A stretch of DNA of 64,000 nucleotides from Rhodococcus ruber (GCF_027270735.1 NZ_JAPWIJ010000012.1:92056-156055), one strand, 5' to 3'. Shown: positions 24,662 to 34,212, numbered from the stretch's first letter. Made by a program: numbers and translations. Notes: generated from the letters alone by a model not told the origin.

Positions 24662-25971
24662 GTATCGAACCCGATGCCGCGTCGACCGGTCGTCCGCGAG
24701 CCGCGGCCGACCGCACCGGCACGGAATCGAACATCACGATTCCCAGCATGGACCCGTTCTATCGGGCCCCCGCCGGTTTCGAGCGCGCGGAGCCGGGGAC
24801 GGTGTTGCGGTCCCGCAAGGTGACCCTCGCGTTGTTCGGCGTCATCCGGCAGAAGGTGTCGGCGTGGCAACTTCTGTACCGGACCACGAGCCTCGACGGG
24901 GCAGCGCGCGTCGCGGTCACGACGGTGATTCTTCCGGTCGGGGGCCGACAGCGATCGCAGCGCGCTCTGCTGTCCTACCAGTGCGCGATCGACGCCGTGT
25001 CGGATCGGTGTTTCCCGTCTTACGTCCTGCGGGCGGGTGCTCGCGCTGTCGGCTCCGTACCGCAGTTCGAGTTCATGATCATCCTGTATGCCCTGCGGCG
25101 CGGATGGGTTCTGTCCCTTCCCGATCACGAAGGTATGAACGGGCAATGGGGAGCACCCGTCGAGCCCGGCTACTGCACACTCGACGGAGTCCGCGCGGCA
25201 CTGTCTTTCGAGCCGCTCGACCTCGCCGCCACCACCCCTGTCGCGCTGTGGGGGTACTCGGGCGGCGGGTTGGCGACGTCGTGGGCCGCGGAGGCTGCGG
25301 CCGAGTACGCCCCTGAACTCGACATCGTCGGCGCAGCACTCGGATCGCCCGTCGGCGATCCCGGGTCCGCATTTGCCCGCCTCAACGGCACAATGTTCGC
25401 GGCGCTACCCGCGATGGTGGTGGAGGGCCTACGTCGCACCTACCCCGTACTCGACCGCCTCGTTCGCGAACACGTCGCTGCTGCGGGGCTGGAGACACTC
25501 TCGTCCCTGCACCGCAAGACGACAGTGCACGCGGTCGCGTCCATGGTGATGCACGATCTGGAGCGGCACCTCGATATGCCGATGGCAGACCTCCTGGCGA
25601 CACCCGAGATGGTGCAGATTTTTCAGGATATTCAGCCCGGCAAGTCGGCACCCCAGTTTCCGCTTCTCGTGGTGCAGGCAGTGCACGATCCGATGATCGA
25701 CGTCGACGACGTGGACGGGCAAGTACGCCGGTATCGCGCTGCTGGAGCGAACGTCACCTATATCCGTGATCGCCTCAGTGAACACCTGTCGCTGCATCCG
25801 ATCGCAGCCCCCGTCACCCTGGATTGGCTCTCGGATCGCTTCGCGGGCAGGCCGACCGACGAATCGTCGACGAACACCGTGTGGTCACTGGCGGGATCAT
25901 TGCCGGGGTTACGCGGGTTGCTCGGACTCGCCATGTCTACCGGACGCGCATTCGCCGGCCGAATCGGTTGA
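24658..25971 (+). CDS. Secretory-lipase-family (LIP) hydrolase
   Basis: A 437-residue hydrolase. Near residue 40 is FYRAPAGFERAEPGTVLRSR, the typical entry of the actinobacterial LIP family, and ALWGYSGGGLATSWAAE holds the nucleophile Ser (about 202); an acid and His follow in VQAVHDPMIDV and DRLSEHLSLH. Members hydrolyse triacylglycerols or other esters. No obvious Sec signal is seen at the N-terminus, which is hydrophilic for about 60 residues, so location is unclear. It is translationally coupled to the TetR gene. A paralogue lies at about 35 kb. Confidence 0.85.
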   Translation: MSIEPDAASTGRPRAAADRTGTESNITIPSMDPFYRAPAGFERAEPGTVLRSRKVTLALFGVIRQKVSAWQLLYRTTSLDGAARVAVTTVILPVGGRQRSQRALLSYQCAIDAVSDRCFPSYVLRAGARAVGSVPQFEFMIILYALRRGWVLSLPDHEGMNGQWGAPVEPGYCTLDGVRAALSFEPLDLAATTPVALWGYSGGGLATSWAAEAAAEYAPELDIVGAALGSPVGDPGSAFARLNGTMFAALPAMVVEGLRRTYPVLDRLVREHVAAAGLETLSSLHRKTTVHAVASMVMHDLERHLDMPMADLLATPEMVQIFQDIQPGKSAPQFPLLVVQAVHDPMIDVDDVDGQVRRYRAAGANVTYIRDRLSEHLSLHPIAAPVTLDWLSDRFAGRPTDESSTNTVWSLAGSLPGLRGLLGLAMSTGRAFAGRIG

Positions 25972-26119
25972 TACACAAAGACATCGGGCCACAAAAGACG
26001 CCTTCCGTACGCCCCTGTCGGATCGGCGGAACAAAGGGAAGAACTCCTTGCGCCTCGGGGTAGGTCTGCAATCTCATCATCGACACAGGATGGGTGCGGA
26101 ACACAGTGCCCACAACAAA

Positions 26120-26156
26120 CGATCACCCGCATTCCTGACTGGAATGCGGGTGATCG
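26120..26156. terminator. Bidirectional hairpin terminator
   Basis: A perfect 16-bp stem (left arm CGATCACCCGCATTCC) with a 5-nt TGACT loop lies between the convergent lipase and secreted-protein genes, 17 bp beyond the latter's stop. It is the strongest simple hairpin I found in the window. The 150 bp between the lipase stop and this hairpin hold nothing else I can support. Confidence 0.85.
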
Positions 26157-26173
26157 TCGGGAACTACGCGGAA

Positions 26174-26716
26174 TCAGGCCGCCGAAGATCCGAAGAAGTC
26201 CATCAAGTCGAAGCAGGCGGACCCGGAGCAGCCGGGATCAACCGGCGTGATGCCGTCGTCGTAGGTGACGGTGGCGACGTAGGAGCCGGCGTTGTCGCCG
26301 AAGCTCTCGCTACCGTCGTTGAATGCGAACGACAGAGGACCTGCTCCGGTGAGGACGACCGGTCCGGCTCCGACCAGTATCGGGGCACCGTCGCCGACCT
26401 TGGCATAGAGGGCCGCATACTGACCGGCGGGATCCTGACAGTCGACGGTGCATGTGTCGACCGAACCGTTGGGGCCGTAGTAAGCAGGCTCCCCGGCGGT
26501 GGACGACGTGGCGGACCCCTCGGCCGTCACGGTCACCGGTGTGCCTTCCACCAGCACGAAGTCGGTGGGCTGGAAGCCCCCTATTGACGCGGACACCGTG
26601 TAATCACGTTCCTGTGTCGCGGCAGAGGCTGTACCGGGGAGCACGAGCGCTGCACCAGCGGCAACGGCGAAGGTGGCGAGTGCGATGGAGGCCTTGCGGT
26701 ACTGAACGGCGGACAT
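26174..26716 (-). CDS. Secreted protein with C-terminal Cys tail, 180 aa
   Basis: The ATG giving MSAVQYRKASIALATFAVAAG starts a clear Sec signal peptide ending at GTASA. The mature 150 residues are beta-rich (DYTVSASIGGF, EGTPVTVTAEGSAT, SYVATVTYDD) and could be an Ig-like or enterotoxin-like beta sandwich; one disulfide pair is likely in TCTVDC. The tail is PGCSGSACFDLMDFFGSSAA, resembling the tails of the two Gly-rich proteins at 52 and 57 kb. I do not recognise a named family. It is divergent from the large BTAD regulator, which may control it. The 22 codons before this start are discarded because they precede the signal peptide. Confidence 0.82.
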   Translation of the reverse strand: MSAVQYRKASIALATFAVAAGAALVLPGTASAATQERDYTVSASIGGFQPTDFVLVEGTPVTVTAEGSATSSTAGEPAYYGPNGSVDTCTVDCQDPAGQYAALYAKVGDGAPILVGAGPVVLTGAGPLSFAFNDGSESFGDNAGSYVATVTYDDGITPVDPGCSGSACFDLMDFFGSSAA

Positions 26717-26816
26717 GGACAGCCTTTCGTTGCGGATCGGAGGGATACCTGACGTTAGTTCGGCAGTGCAATTGTTTTGCAACCCAATGTTCGGGGACTG
26801 TGCTTACATTCCACTT

Positions 26817-29800
26817 GTGACAGCGCACAGTGCCTGTATCGAACTGCTCGGTACACCGACAGTCCGCGGCACCAGCGTTGTCGACCCGCGAACCATCGGC
26901 GGGCCGCGCTGCGTCGAAGCCCTCGCCTACTTGACGGTCCATCGGCACCGCGATGTCACGGCAGACGAGCTCGCCTCGATCATCTGGCCTCGAGGTCGCC
27001 CGAAGTCCTGGAATGCGGCAGCCCGAAGTGTCCTGACGAAGGTGCGCGAGGCGCTGAACACTGCGGGCATTCCCGGTGACAGCCTGCGCTCACGCGGTGG
27101 CCTGCTGCAGCTTGCACTGCCCGATTGGGTGCAGGTGGATCTCGAAGTGATTCGCGAGTTCTGCCGACGCTCCGGCGGCGGTCTGCCTGCTCGTGTCAGG
27201 GCAGATCGAGCGCACGACGCCCACCGCGCGCTGTCCGACCCCCTCCTGCGGGGAGTCGTCGGAGCGTGGGCGGACGAACTTCAGGCCGAGCGCGTATCGC
27301 TTCTCGTGACGGCTCTCGACATCGACGCGCAAGCATCGGCCGAAGACGGCTCATTCGAACGATCCATCTCCTGTGCCGAGGCGGTCATCTCCATCGACCC
27401 CTTGGTCGAACGCGCATACCGGCACGCCATGCGCGGCCACATCGCACTGGGCGACCGCGCGCAGGCACTGGAGGTGGCGGCACGATGCCGTCGAGCACTC
27501 ACCGAGCACCTCGGTGTCGATCCTTCGGCCGAGACCGCACAACTCTTCGCCGACGCGCTGCAGGACGACCGGGCGCAACACGAAACCTTCTCGGCCGCCG
27601 CTCCGCTGATTGTGGGCCGGGACACCGAACTCGATGCGATCGCGCGGACGTTGAACTCGACCGCACCCGGAAGCAGCCATTGCGTCGTCGTCACCGGTGA
27701 CGCCGGGAGTGGAAAGACGACGCTGGTCCGTGAAGCGATGCGACGGGCACGCGCCAGCGGCGTCACGGTGATCTTCGGTCGATGCAGCGAGGATGCCGTT
27801 GTGCCGTTCGAGCCATTCGTCGACGCGATCGAAGGGCAACTCGACGACGTCGACTCCGCGCAGCTGCGGGAGTGGGTCGACGCCCACGGCACCGACGTTC
27901 TCAGGCTGCTGCCGGGAAGCGCTCAGCGATTCGCTCACATCGATGTCGAGTTCGACGCGTCGAACAACGATCGTGTATCGACCATGAACGCCGTTCGTCG
28001 CTGGCTCACCGGTACTGTCACGAAGACGCCGACGATGTTGGTCGTCGACGACCTGCAGTGGGCGTCACCGGCGTCCCAGTCCCTGCTGCGCTACCTCTTC
28101 CAGGTGTGTACGACGGCCGCGATCTGTTTTGTCGCCGTAGCCCGCACCGAATCGCTCGAGGATGTGGAACTGAGCGCCACACTGGACACGGCCACACGAC
28201 TGGGACGGACCCTCCGACTGGAATTGCGCGAGTTCGAGTTGGGACACCTTCGCGAACTCGTCACCGCGCACGAGTCGAACCTCGATCCGGTGCAGTTGTT
28301 GAGCACGACGCGCGGACATCCCCTGTTCGTGACGTCCATTCTGGCTGCCGGCCGCGGCGAAGACCCAGCCGAGCGCTCCGAATATCCCTCCTCCATCGTG
28401 AGTTTCGTCCGTCGAGCCGAGCATCGTCTGGGCGCGGACGCCCGGCTGTTACTGCATGCGTGCGCAGTGACAGGAATGTCCGTACCGCACATCGTGCTGC
28501 GCGGCGCGACCGGCGAGCTCACCAACGATCGCTTCGACGACGCGCTCGACGAACTCGTCCGCGTCAGGTTGATCGCGCCTGCCGACGACGGAGATCTCTT
28601 CGAATTGCGACACCCCATCGTCCGCGACGTCGTGTACTCGGTCATCGGTCCGGGCGCTCGCGCTGCCCTCCATTCCAAGGTCGGGCGTGCGTTGGAACGC
28701 ACGAGTCGAGACAGGCAAGACGCTGCGCGGCTCGCGTTTCATTTCGGCCGGGGCCGCATCGACGACCGCGGTAGTGCGGGCTCGTACGCACACCGAGCTG
28801 CCGAGAACGCCTACGCGCTCGGTGCCTACGAAGATGCCGTCCAGCACTACCGTCGAGCACTCGATTGGACGCCCGTCGACGAGGCTGCCACCCGGTGTTC
28901 CATGTCGATCGGGCTCGGGCTGTCCCTGCGGGCCATGCGGGACCCGAGCGCCCGCGATACCGCAATGGCCGCACTCACCATGGCGCGGCAACTCGGCGAT
29001 CGAACGTTGCAGAACGACGCGATCGCAGCGAGCGAGCGACGTGGAATGGAATTCGTGCAGCGGTACGCATCCGACGCCGAGCGAGTCGCGGTCATCGATT
29101 CCATGTGCGCCGAGTTGGAGGCCGAGGGTCGGACGGTGTCACGCGAGTACGCCGTCCTCGCCTCCCAGCGCGTCATCGAGCAGGCCTGGGGTACCGACTA
29201 CCGCGAGCGAGCTCGCACGATCGTTCACGCTGCCGGCATCGCCCGAAGCTTGGGCGACACAAGGCTGTTGGCGTCGGTGAACGTCGCCGCGCTCATCGGA
29301 TTGCGCGTTCCCCACAGCGCCGATGTGGTCGCCGCCGCACTTGTCGACCTCGATGAACTCGTCGACGCCGACCCGTCCGTCATGAACGACGCGACGGTGG
29401 CGGTGTGGCTCTCGCGGGCGCGACTCGAAGCCGGGGATCTCGGCGGTGCCATGGCATGTCTGGACGCCATCACCGACGCTCACGTCGACGGTGACCCCGA
29501 ACTGCGATGGCTCATCGACTACGGACGACTGGGCGTGGCACTCGCGGCGGGCGATCTCATCGCCTGCGAGGCAGCGTTGGATGGAATACGAGCGGTACCT
29601 CCGTCGCCTACCGACACAGGCTATTACGGCCGGTTGCTGCCGGCGCTGACCGCACTGCGGACACTGCGCGGCGATATGGGCGAGGTCGCAAGTCAGGCCG
29701 AAGCAATGCGTGCGCGCACACACGACAACCCCGTACTGCGGCCCGCGCTCGCTGTCGCCCTGATCGACGTGGGCCGCACTGCCGAGGCGACCGAACTCAT

Positions 29801-30293
29801 CGAGTGGTACACACCGCAGCGCCTGGACGCTATCCCCGTCGACCCGATGTGGTTGTCCACCATGACCTTGATCGCCCGGGCCGCATCCGAGCTGGTGCTG
29901 ACGTGGCTGTGCGAGTACGTCTATCGACTTCTGCTCGACCACCAGAACTGTGTAGTGCTCACCTGGGCCAGCCTCTACGGCGTCGTGCACCACCATCTCG
30001 CCTCGCTGGCGTGGGCACTCGGAGACGACGCCACCGCGCACCGTCACATCGGCGCGGCCCGGACGATTCATGCACAGCGGGGATTCGCCGCGTGGTCGGT
30101 CGAGACCGACGCACTCGCACTCCGAATCCAGGCCGCGACCGGATCCGTCGACGTCGCAGAGGTCGCCGCGGTCCGCGACCGCGCCGAGCGAATCGGCGCG
30201 ACTGCGGTGCTGCGACGGTTGCGCGCTACGCAGCTCTCGCACAGTTCGTTGGGCGTGGCCACCGATGCGCCGTCAGATCGTGGAAGCCGGTAG
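26817..30293 (+). CDS. Large SARP-like regulator: BTAD, AAA ATPase and TPR-like domains
   Basis: A 1158-residue protein. The first 90 residues look like an OmpR/SARP winged helix (LLGTPTVRG...LAYLTVHRHRDVTADELASIIWP), followed by a bacterial transcriptional activation domain to about 250 (ALEVAARCRRALTEHLGVDPSAET). Next is an AAA/STAND ATPase: Walker A GDAGSGKTTLV at about 298 and Walker B TMLVVDDLQWASP at about 405. The C-terminal 550 residues are helical repeats. This is the architecture of AfsR-like and MalT-like ATP-dependent activators. GTG was used as the start since the frame upstream is noncoding between divergent genes. No sensor ligand is evident. Its divergent neighbour, the secreted protein, is the simplest target. 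Confidence 0.9.
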   Translation: MTAHSACIELLGTPTVRGTSVVDPRTIGGPRCVEALAYLTVHRHRDVTADELASIIWPRGRPKSWNAAARSVLTKVREALNTAGIPGDSLRSRGGLLQLALPDWVQVDLEVIREFCRRSGGGLPARVRADRAHDAHRALSDPLLRGVVGAWADELQAERVSLLVTALDIDAQASAEDGSFERSISCAEAVISIDPLVERAYRHAMRGHIALGDRAQALEVAARCRRALTEHLGVDPSAETAQLFADALQDDRAQHETFSAAAPLIVGRDTELDAIARTLNSTAPGSSHCVVVTGDAGSGKTTLVREAMRRARASGVTVIFGRCSEDAVVPFEPFVDAIEGQLDDVDSAQLREWVDAHGTDVLRLLPGSAQRFAHIDVEFDASNNDRVSTMNAVRRWLTGTVTKTPTMLVVDDLQWASPASQSLLRYLFQVCTTAAICFVAVARTESLEDVELSATLDTATRLGRTLRLELREFELGHLRELVTAHESNLDPVQLLSTTRGHPLFVTSILAAGRGEDPAERSEYPSSIVSFVRRAEHRLGADARLLLHACAVTGMSVPHIVLRGATGELTNDRFDDALDELVRVRLIAPADDGDLFELRHPIVRDVVYSVIGPGARAALHSKVGRALERTSRDRQDAARLAFHFGRGRIDDRGSAGSYAHRAAENAYALGAYEDAVQHYRRALDWTPVDEAATRCSMSIGLGLSLRAMRDPSARDTAMAALTMARQLGDRTLQNDAIAASERRGMEFVQRYASDAERVAVIDSMCAELEAEGRTVSREYAVLASQRVIEQAWGTDYRERARTIVHAAGIARSLGDTRLLASVNVAALIGLRVPHSADVVAAALVDLDELVDADPSVMNDATVAVWLSRARLEAGDLGGAMACLDAITDAHVDGDPELRWLIDYGRLGVALAAGDLIACEAALDGIRAVPPSPTDTGYYGRLLPALTALRTLRGDMGEVASQAEAMRARTHDNPVLRPALAVALIDVGRTAEATELIEWYTPQRLDAIPVDPMWLSTMTLIARAASELVLTWLCEYVYRLLLDHQNCVVLTWASLYGVVHHHLASLAWALGDDATAHRHIGAARTIHAQRGFAAWSVETDALALRIQAATGSVDVAEVAAVRDRAERIGATAVLRRLRATQLSHSSLGVATDAPSDRGSR

Positions 30294-30312
30294 GCGTCGA
30301 CTACCGGCTTCC
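30282..30312. terminator. Bidirectional hairpin terminator overlapping a stop codon
   Basis: The 12-bp stem GGAAGCCGGTAG / CTACCGGCTTCC with a 7-nt loop includes the TAG stop of the BTAD regulator in its left arm. It separates that gene from the convergent YbaB-like gene. Confidence 0.78.
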
Positions 30313-30377
30313 GTCCGCGTGGAGGTATCGGCGTCCGAAAGCAGCCGACAGGTCCCGCCCCAGAAACGTCAACAGGT

Positions 30378-30761
30378 TTACCATCTGTCGTAGATGGACT
30401 TTCCGTCATCGCCCCGGTTGTTGTCGGCATGGTGCGACGGTCGTTCCGTCGCTACACGATCCACGATTCGGGCCACCCGATAGTCTTCGGTGAGCTCCCG
30501 GCGAATTTCCGCCGCCGTCGCCTCCGCGTCGGCCAATGCTTCGCTGTGGGTGCGGGCGATCGTGGCGGCGGCAGCGTTCGGACTCGTCTGCGAGAACCAT
30601 TGTGAAACAACCATCTCGGTGATTCGACCGTCGATGGAGACTTCGATCGTCACGTCGCCGTCACTCGAAGTGGCCCTGCCTCGTAGCTTCGACAGGGATC
30701 GATGAACGCGAGCGGCCTTGACTGTGAGTTCTTCGATGTCCGCGTCGGGCCGGCTGCTCAT
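30378..30761 (-). CDS. YbaB/EbfC-like DNA-binding family protein
   Basis: A 127-residue protein. The strand pattern VTIEVSIDGRITEMVVSQWF, framed by N- and C-terminal helices (EELTVKAARVHRSLSKL, AAAATIARTHSEALADAEATAAEIRRELTE), matches the YbaB/EbfC fold. In actinobacteria divergent YbaB-like proteins often accompany ESX-type substrates; whether they bind DNA is not known. Its ATG overlaps the lipoprotein stop (ATGA). It is the last gene of a four-gene cassette that starts with an EspC-like protein. Confidence 0.7.
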   Translation of the reverse strand: MSSRPDADIEELTVKAARVHRSLSKLRGRATSSDGDVTIEVSIDGRITEMVVSQWFSQTSPNAAAATIARTHSEALADAEATAAEIRRELTEDYRVARIVDRVATERPSHHADNNRGDDGKSIYDRW

Positions 30762-31321
30762 CGTTGCTCGATCACCAGCGGAGCAACAGCGCGCGGAGGG
30801 GTCTGCCCTGCCTCGATCTCGAAACACGGCGAGGACCCTCCCACGCTCAGAAATTCGGGCGTGCCGAGTTCGGCAAAAAGCCGATACCCATCCGGTGTCG
30901 TTGCCGACGCCCGCTTTCCACCGTCCTTGCTCTCGTCCTCGACTGTCCAGCCCCATTCGCCCCAGCTGGCCAACAGTGAATCGAGATTGCCTCGATGCGT
31001 TCCGTCGCCGACCACCCAGTAGCCGGCATCGAATCGATGCGGGCCGTAGTCGATGGTGTTGTCGTCGTAGCAGGGTGCGAATCCACCCCTGGGAAGATCC
31101 GACTGCGGATACGTCGGATTCTCGACATCGAACCGCGTGCCTGCAGGCAGCGCCGAGAGCGAGCGACCCAGCACCTCGACGGTTCGAGCCTGGGCTTGCT
31201 CCTGTGTCAATGTGTTGTCCACATCTACTCCGTTCTGCGAGCACCCGACTGAGAGAAGAGCACACGTCAGTGCGATCGCGAGAAATGTTCTGGGCGTACC
31301 CCGGACGGTCCGATCAGTCAT
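30758..31321 (-). CDS. Lipoprotein of unknown function
   Basis: A 187-residue protein with a signal peptide ending in the lipobox LLSVGC (Cys at about 27), so it should be lipid-anchored on the outer face of the membrane. The mature part has two further Cys residues (FAPCYDD and SSPCFEI) that may pair, and a region WVVGDGTHRGNLDSLLASWGEWGWTVEDES that looks like a small alpha/beta domain. No named family is recognised. It overlaps genes on both sides by four bases, so it belongs firmly to the cassette with the DUF1023 hydrolase. Confidence 0.83.
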   Translation of the reverse strand: MTDRTVRGTPRTFLAIALTCALLSVGCSQNGVDVDNTLTQEQAQARTVEVLGRSLSALPAGTRFDVENPTYPQSDLPRGGFAPCYDDNTIDYGPHRFDAGYWVVGDGTHRGNLDSLLASWGEWGWTVEDESKDGGKRASATTPDGYRLFAELGTPEFLSVGGSSPCFEIEAGQTPPRAVAPLVIEQR

Positions 31322-33042
31322 TCGACTTTTCCTGTGTTCGTCATGATCTCGGCCATCGATCGCAGCGACGGTGTGCCTGGCTCGAAGTAGCTACTGTGCG
31401 AGTCGGGGTCGAACCCGACATCACCGAGCACTGGTATGTCGATCGAGTCGTTGCCCGGTGCGCTCTCGAATACGGTCGCTCCGAATACATCGGACGTCGG
31501 ATCCGCGCCGTGCGCTACTTCCGGCACCAGCACCCCGATCCACGTCACCGGGTCTGCCGGGGCAGCGGTAGCGAACACGTGATCGACCATCCGATCCGGT
31601 GCGACGCCGTCGAGCGCAAGATCACCGACCCGGGCCACCCCCACCCCGGGGCTACCCGCGAACACGACACTGTCGACATCGAGCGAGCCTCCATCGCTCA
31701 TCGCATGCCCGACGACTGTGCTGCCGTAGCTGTGACCGATGACGGTGTTGTGCGAGGGTGGGCCGTCGTGCGCGGCACGCAGACCGTCCTGGAAACTGTC
31801 CAACCGGGGAGATCCGGCGTCGGCGAAGGTTGTCCGCGCGGCGTCGGACAGCCCAGGCGGTGCGTCGTACCCCATCCACATGACCACCGAGTTCTCGCTT
31901 CCCGGCGACACTTTGTTGGCTTCGAGCAGAATTCGTTCGGCCCGCGCCAAGTCCCCGCCCATCTTCGACAACTCGGTGCCCGTCCCCGGAACGTAGGTCG
32001 CAACATTGTGCGCGGTGTCCGGATTGTTCAGCGCGATCGCACCTCGGCCGTGGTCGTCGATATTCATCAAGAACTTGGGAACACCGTCCTCGGCATCGAG
32101 CTGGTTGCGTACTTCGTGAAGACCCGCCACCGCACTGGACGCCTTCTCGCGATCGGCAGTCCAACTCTCCCAAGCCTTGCGACGAGCCTGCTGTTCCTCG
32201 TCCAGTACGCCACTGGACGGCGGCACGTTCTCCCCTACGGCCCAATCAGGATGGCGAGCCTCGACAGCAGCGAGATCGATCTCCGCTTCTGCCGTGATCG
32301 GTACCAACAAATCCTCGTTCAAACGTGCCTTGTCCACCGCCGGCAACCCGTCCCGGCTTCCGATAGTCGGGTCCCAGGCCGCCAGACCGTCTTTCTCGGC
32401 CGGCGTCAAGCCGTCCCAGAACGCAGCGAGATCTCGAGGATCGTCGGGCAGAAAAGCGTTGCCGTCGAGTATGTCTCGAACGACTTCGCTGTAGTGGTCC
32501 GGCGCACCGGGAGACTCGGTGAGGTCTGCGAGGGCATCGATCGCGCGCTGCAGCGAGTCGGCGCACATTCGGTCGACGGCGGCTGCGCTGTTCAACAGAC
32601 CTCGGACTGTGGCCTCGCGACTGCGCGCTTGCTCATCGAAACTGCTCTGCAACAACAGGTCTGCGACAATGTCACCGGTCGAGCAGATGGGTGCGGTTAC
32701 CGAACCTGCATCGTCGACCGTGAATCCGCCGGCAACGGCAGCATCGACTGCGGCTAGGGTCGATATCCGCACCTCGGTCAGTTGCCCTGCCGCTGTGCCG
32801 AATTCGACCGCTTCGTCGTCTACGGCGGTGACCACATGGGTCGCGGACAGTCGATCGGCCAACGACCTGGCAGATGCCGCTGTTGCCGCGTCCCCTTTCC
32901 ACTGGCTCAGGCCATCCCTCGTGGCGCGGCCGACATCGCTGACCAAGTCGTCGAATTCCGCGTTCACCGCAGCAAGATCGGAAGCAACATCGACGAGGGC
33001 AGTCGGATTCCATCCGCGAACCTGCGAGACCGTTGCGCTCAT
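31318..33042 (-). CDS. DUF1023 alpha/beta hydrolase with WXG-like N-terminus
   Basis: A 574-residue two-part protein. The first 120 residues are helical, with W-K-G at 48-50, like WXG100/ESX-type helical hairpins. The C-terminal 280 residues are a DUF1023 hydrolase: TYVPGTGTELSKMGGD, GYDAPPG, nucleophile elbow GHSYGSTVVGHA, FAGSPGVGV and a final His in DSHSSYF. Such proteins are known in actinobacteria next to type VII secretion substrates and may be exported enzymes. It overlaps the EspC-like gene upstream and the lipoprotein downstream. No immunity gene or polymorphic-toxin repeat was seen, so an effector role is only inference. Confidence 0.87.
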   Translation of the reverse strand: MSATVSQVRGWNPTALVDVASDLAAVNAEFDDLVSDVGRATRDGLSQWKGDAATAASARSLADRLSATHVVTAVDDEAVEFGTAAGQLTEVRISTLAAVDAAVAGGFTVDDAGSVTAPICSTGDIVADLLLQSSFDEQARSREATVRGLLNSAAAVDRMCADSLQRAIDALADLTESPGAPDHYSEVVRDILDGNAFLPDDPRDLAAFWDGLTPAEKDGLAAWDPTIGSRDGLPAVDKARLNEDLLVPITAEAEIDLAAVEARHPDWAVGENVPPSSGVLDEEQQARRKAWESWTADREKASSAVAGLHEVRNQLDAEDGVPKFLMNIDDHGRGAIALNNPDTAHNVATYVPGTGTELSKMGGDLARAERILLEANKVSPGSENSVVMWMGYDAPPGLSDAARTTFADAGSPRLDSFQDGLRAAHDGPPSHNTVIGHSYGSTVVGHAMSDGGSLDVDSVVFAGSPGVGVARVGDLALDGVAPDRMVDHVFATAAPADPVTWIGVLVPEVAHGADPTSDVFGATVFESAPGNDSIDIPVLGDVGFDPDSHSSYFEPGTPSLRSMAEIMTNTGKVE

Positions 33043-33338
33043 CGACGATCCGTGTTCACACGCCTGAGCTGATCGCTGAAAGCCCGGTCGGTGTCCTCGT
33101 AGCTGTCCGCCGAGGCCAACGATGCGGATGACATCTCTCGAATACGATCCGCCACTCCGCGATAGGAGGCGAGGGTCGGAATCGCAGCGGACCTGGCAAC
33201 ATCGCCGAACGCCGAGTTGGGCATCGCATCGGCAGCGGCCGCAATGGGAGCTACCGGATCCAACGACCCCACCGAATCGGCGGTAGCTCCGAGCGCACTC
33301 CCCAACGCCCGCAACGCGTCGAGATCGACTTTCAACAT
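33039..33338 (-). CDS. EspC-like ESX secretion-associated protein, 99 aa
   Basis: A 99-residue helical protein beginning LKVDLDALRALGSALGATADSV and ending in a helix with SYEDTDRAFSDQLRR, the length and pattern of the EspC/DUF2580 type VII secretion target group (two helices with a Y-x-x-x-D/E-type C-terminal signal; here SYEDTD). These small proteins are secreted with partner proteins by ESX systems. No ESX core genes are in the window. It is the first gene of the cassette and overlaps the hydrolase start by four bases. Confidence 0.75.
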   Translation of the reverse strand: MLKVDLDALRALGSALGATADSVGSLDPVAPIAAAADAMPNSAFGDVARSAAIPTLASYRGVADRIREMSSASLASADSYEDTDRAFSDQLRRVNTDRR

Positions 33339-33471
33339 CGGTATCCCCCCGGTCAGTCGCGTCGCGCCCTCCCCAGCGCCGGGTCAGCGTAGCAGTACGA
33401 ACGCTCGCGTCAGGGCCGGCGATACCGAACTGTCCAGCTCATGATGGTGACTACGTGTTCGACCCCAACAG

Positions 33472-34212
33472 TCATTCCTCCCGCCGCACGACGAACGCCG
33501 AGTTGACGCGGCGAGGGGCATTGGGGTCCGGCGGCGGTCGCTTCTGGAGCTCGAAAGCCGCCGCGAACCATCCTGCCGGTGGGATCTCGAGTTCGGGCGT
33601 CACCCTGTTGTCGATATCGATGTGCGCGCCGGTCGACGGGTCGACTTCGTCCCACAACGTCGTCACTTCGCTTGCTGCCGAGCTGAACTGACTCGCATCG
33701 AGAACGTGCCGTGTTTCGGCGACGCCGAAGTGCGGCCACGCGAAGTACACCTGCAACGGGCCCGCGGGCGGCACAGGCGTCAGGATGAGGCCGACGCGAC
33801 TGTGGAGGCCGCCACCACCCCCGCCGTTCGCACTAAGACCAGTTCGCTTGCCCGGCAGGTTCGTCGAGATGGTTCCACCCACGTCCTCGAAGCCCAGCAA
33901 CATCGGCGGCGTGCAACCCGACTCGGGTTTGCCGAACCCGTACATACCCAGGAACCGATCGGCCCGTCGAACGCTGGCTTCGACGGAAAAGGTCATGCAC
34001 GTGCTGTAGACCTTCGCACCTGTCAGCCAGACACCGATGCGGTCTGTCCTCGCCAGAACCAAGTGAACGGGCACCACAGCAGGTATCTCGTTGATGGGAA
34101 TTCCACGGAAACGCGACGGGCCGGCCGTTCGATCACTGCTCACGCAACCACTCTCTCCCGGGATCGCCGCGGTACGCAAGACCGGCACAGGAGCATTGCG
34201 ATAGTCCATCAT
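33472..34212 (-). CDS. Hypothetical protein, about 246 aa
   Basis: The frame is open for 289 codons, but the first 43 are Arg-rich shadow sequence; MMDYRNAPVPVLRT is a better start. The protein is rich in Pro, Gly and beta strands: VPVHLVLARTDRIGVWLTG, LQVYFAWPHFGV, and a poly-Gly loop, ANGGGGGGLH. There is no clear signal peptide. I do not recognise the family. It ends about 130 bp from the EspC-like gene with no overlap, so it is probably a separate unit; the divergent second lipase starts 355 bp from this start. Confidence 0.6.
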   Translation of the reverse strand: MMDYRNAPVPVLRTAAIPGESGCVSSDRTAGPSRFRGIPINEIPAVVPVHLVLARTDRIGVWLTGAKVYSTCMTFSVEASVRRADRFLGMYGFGKPESGCTPPMLLGFEDVGGTISTNLPGKRTGLSANGGGGGGLHSRVGLILTPVPPAGPLQVYFAWPHFGVAETRHVLDASQFSSAASEVTTLWDEVDPSTGAHIDIDNRVTPELEIPPAGWFAAAFELQKRPPPDPNAPRRVNSAFVVRREE

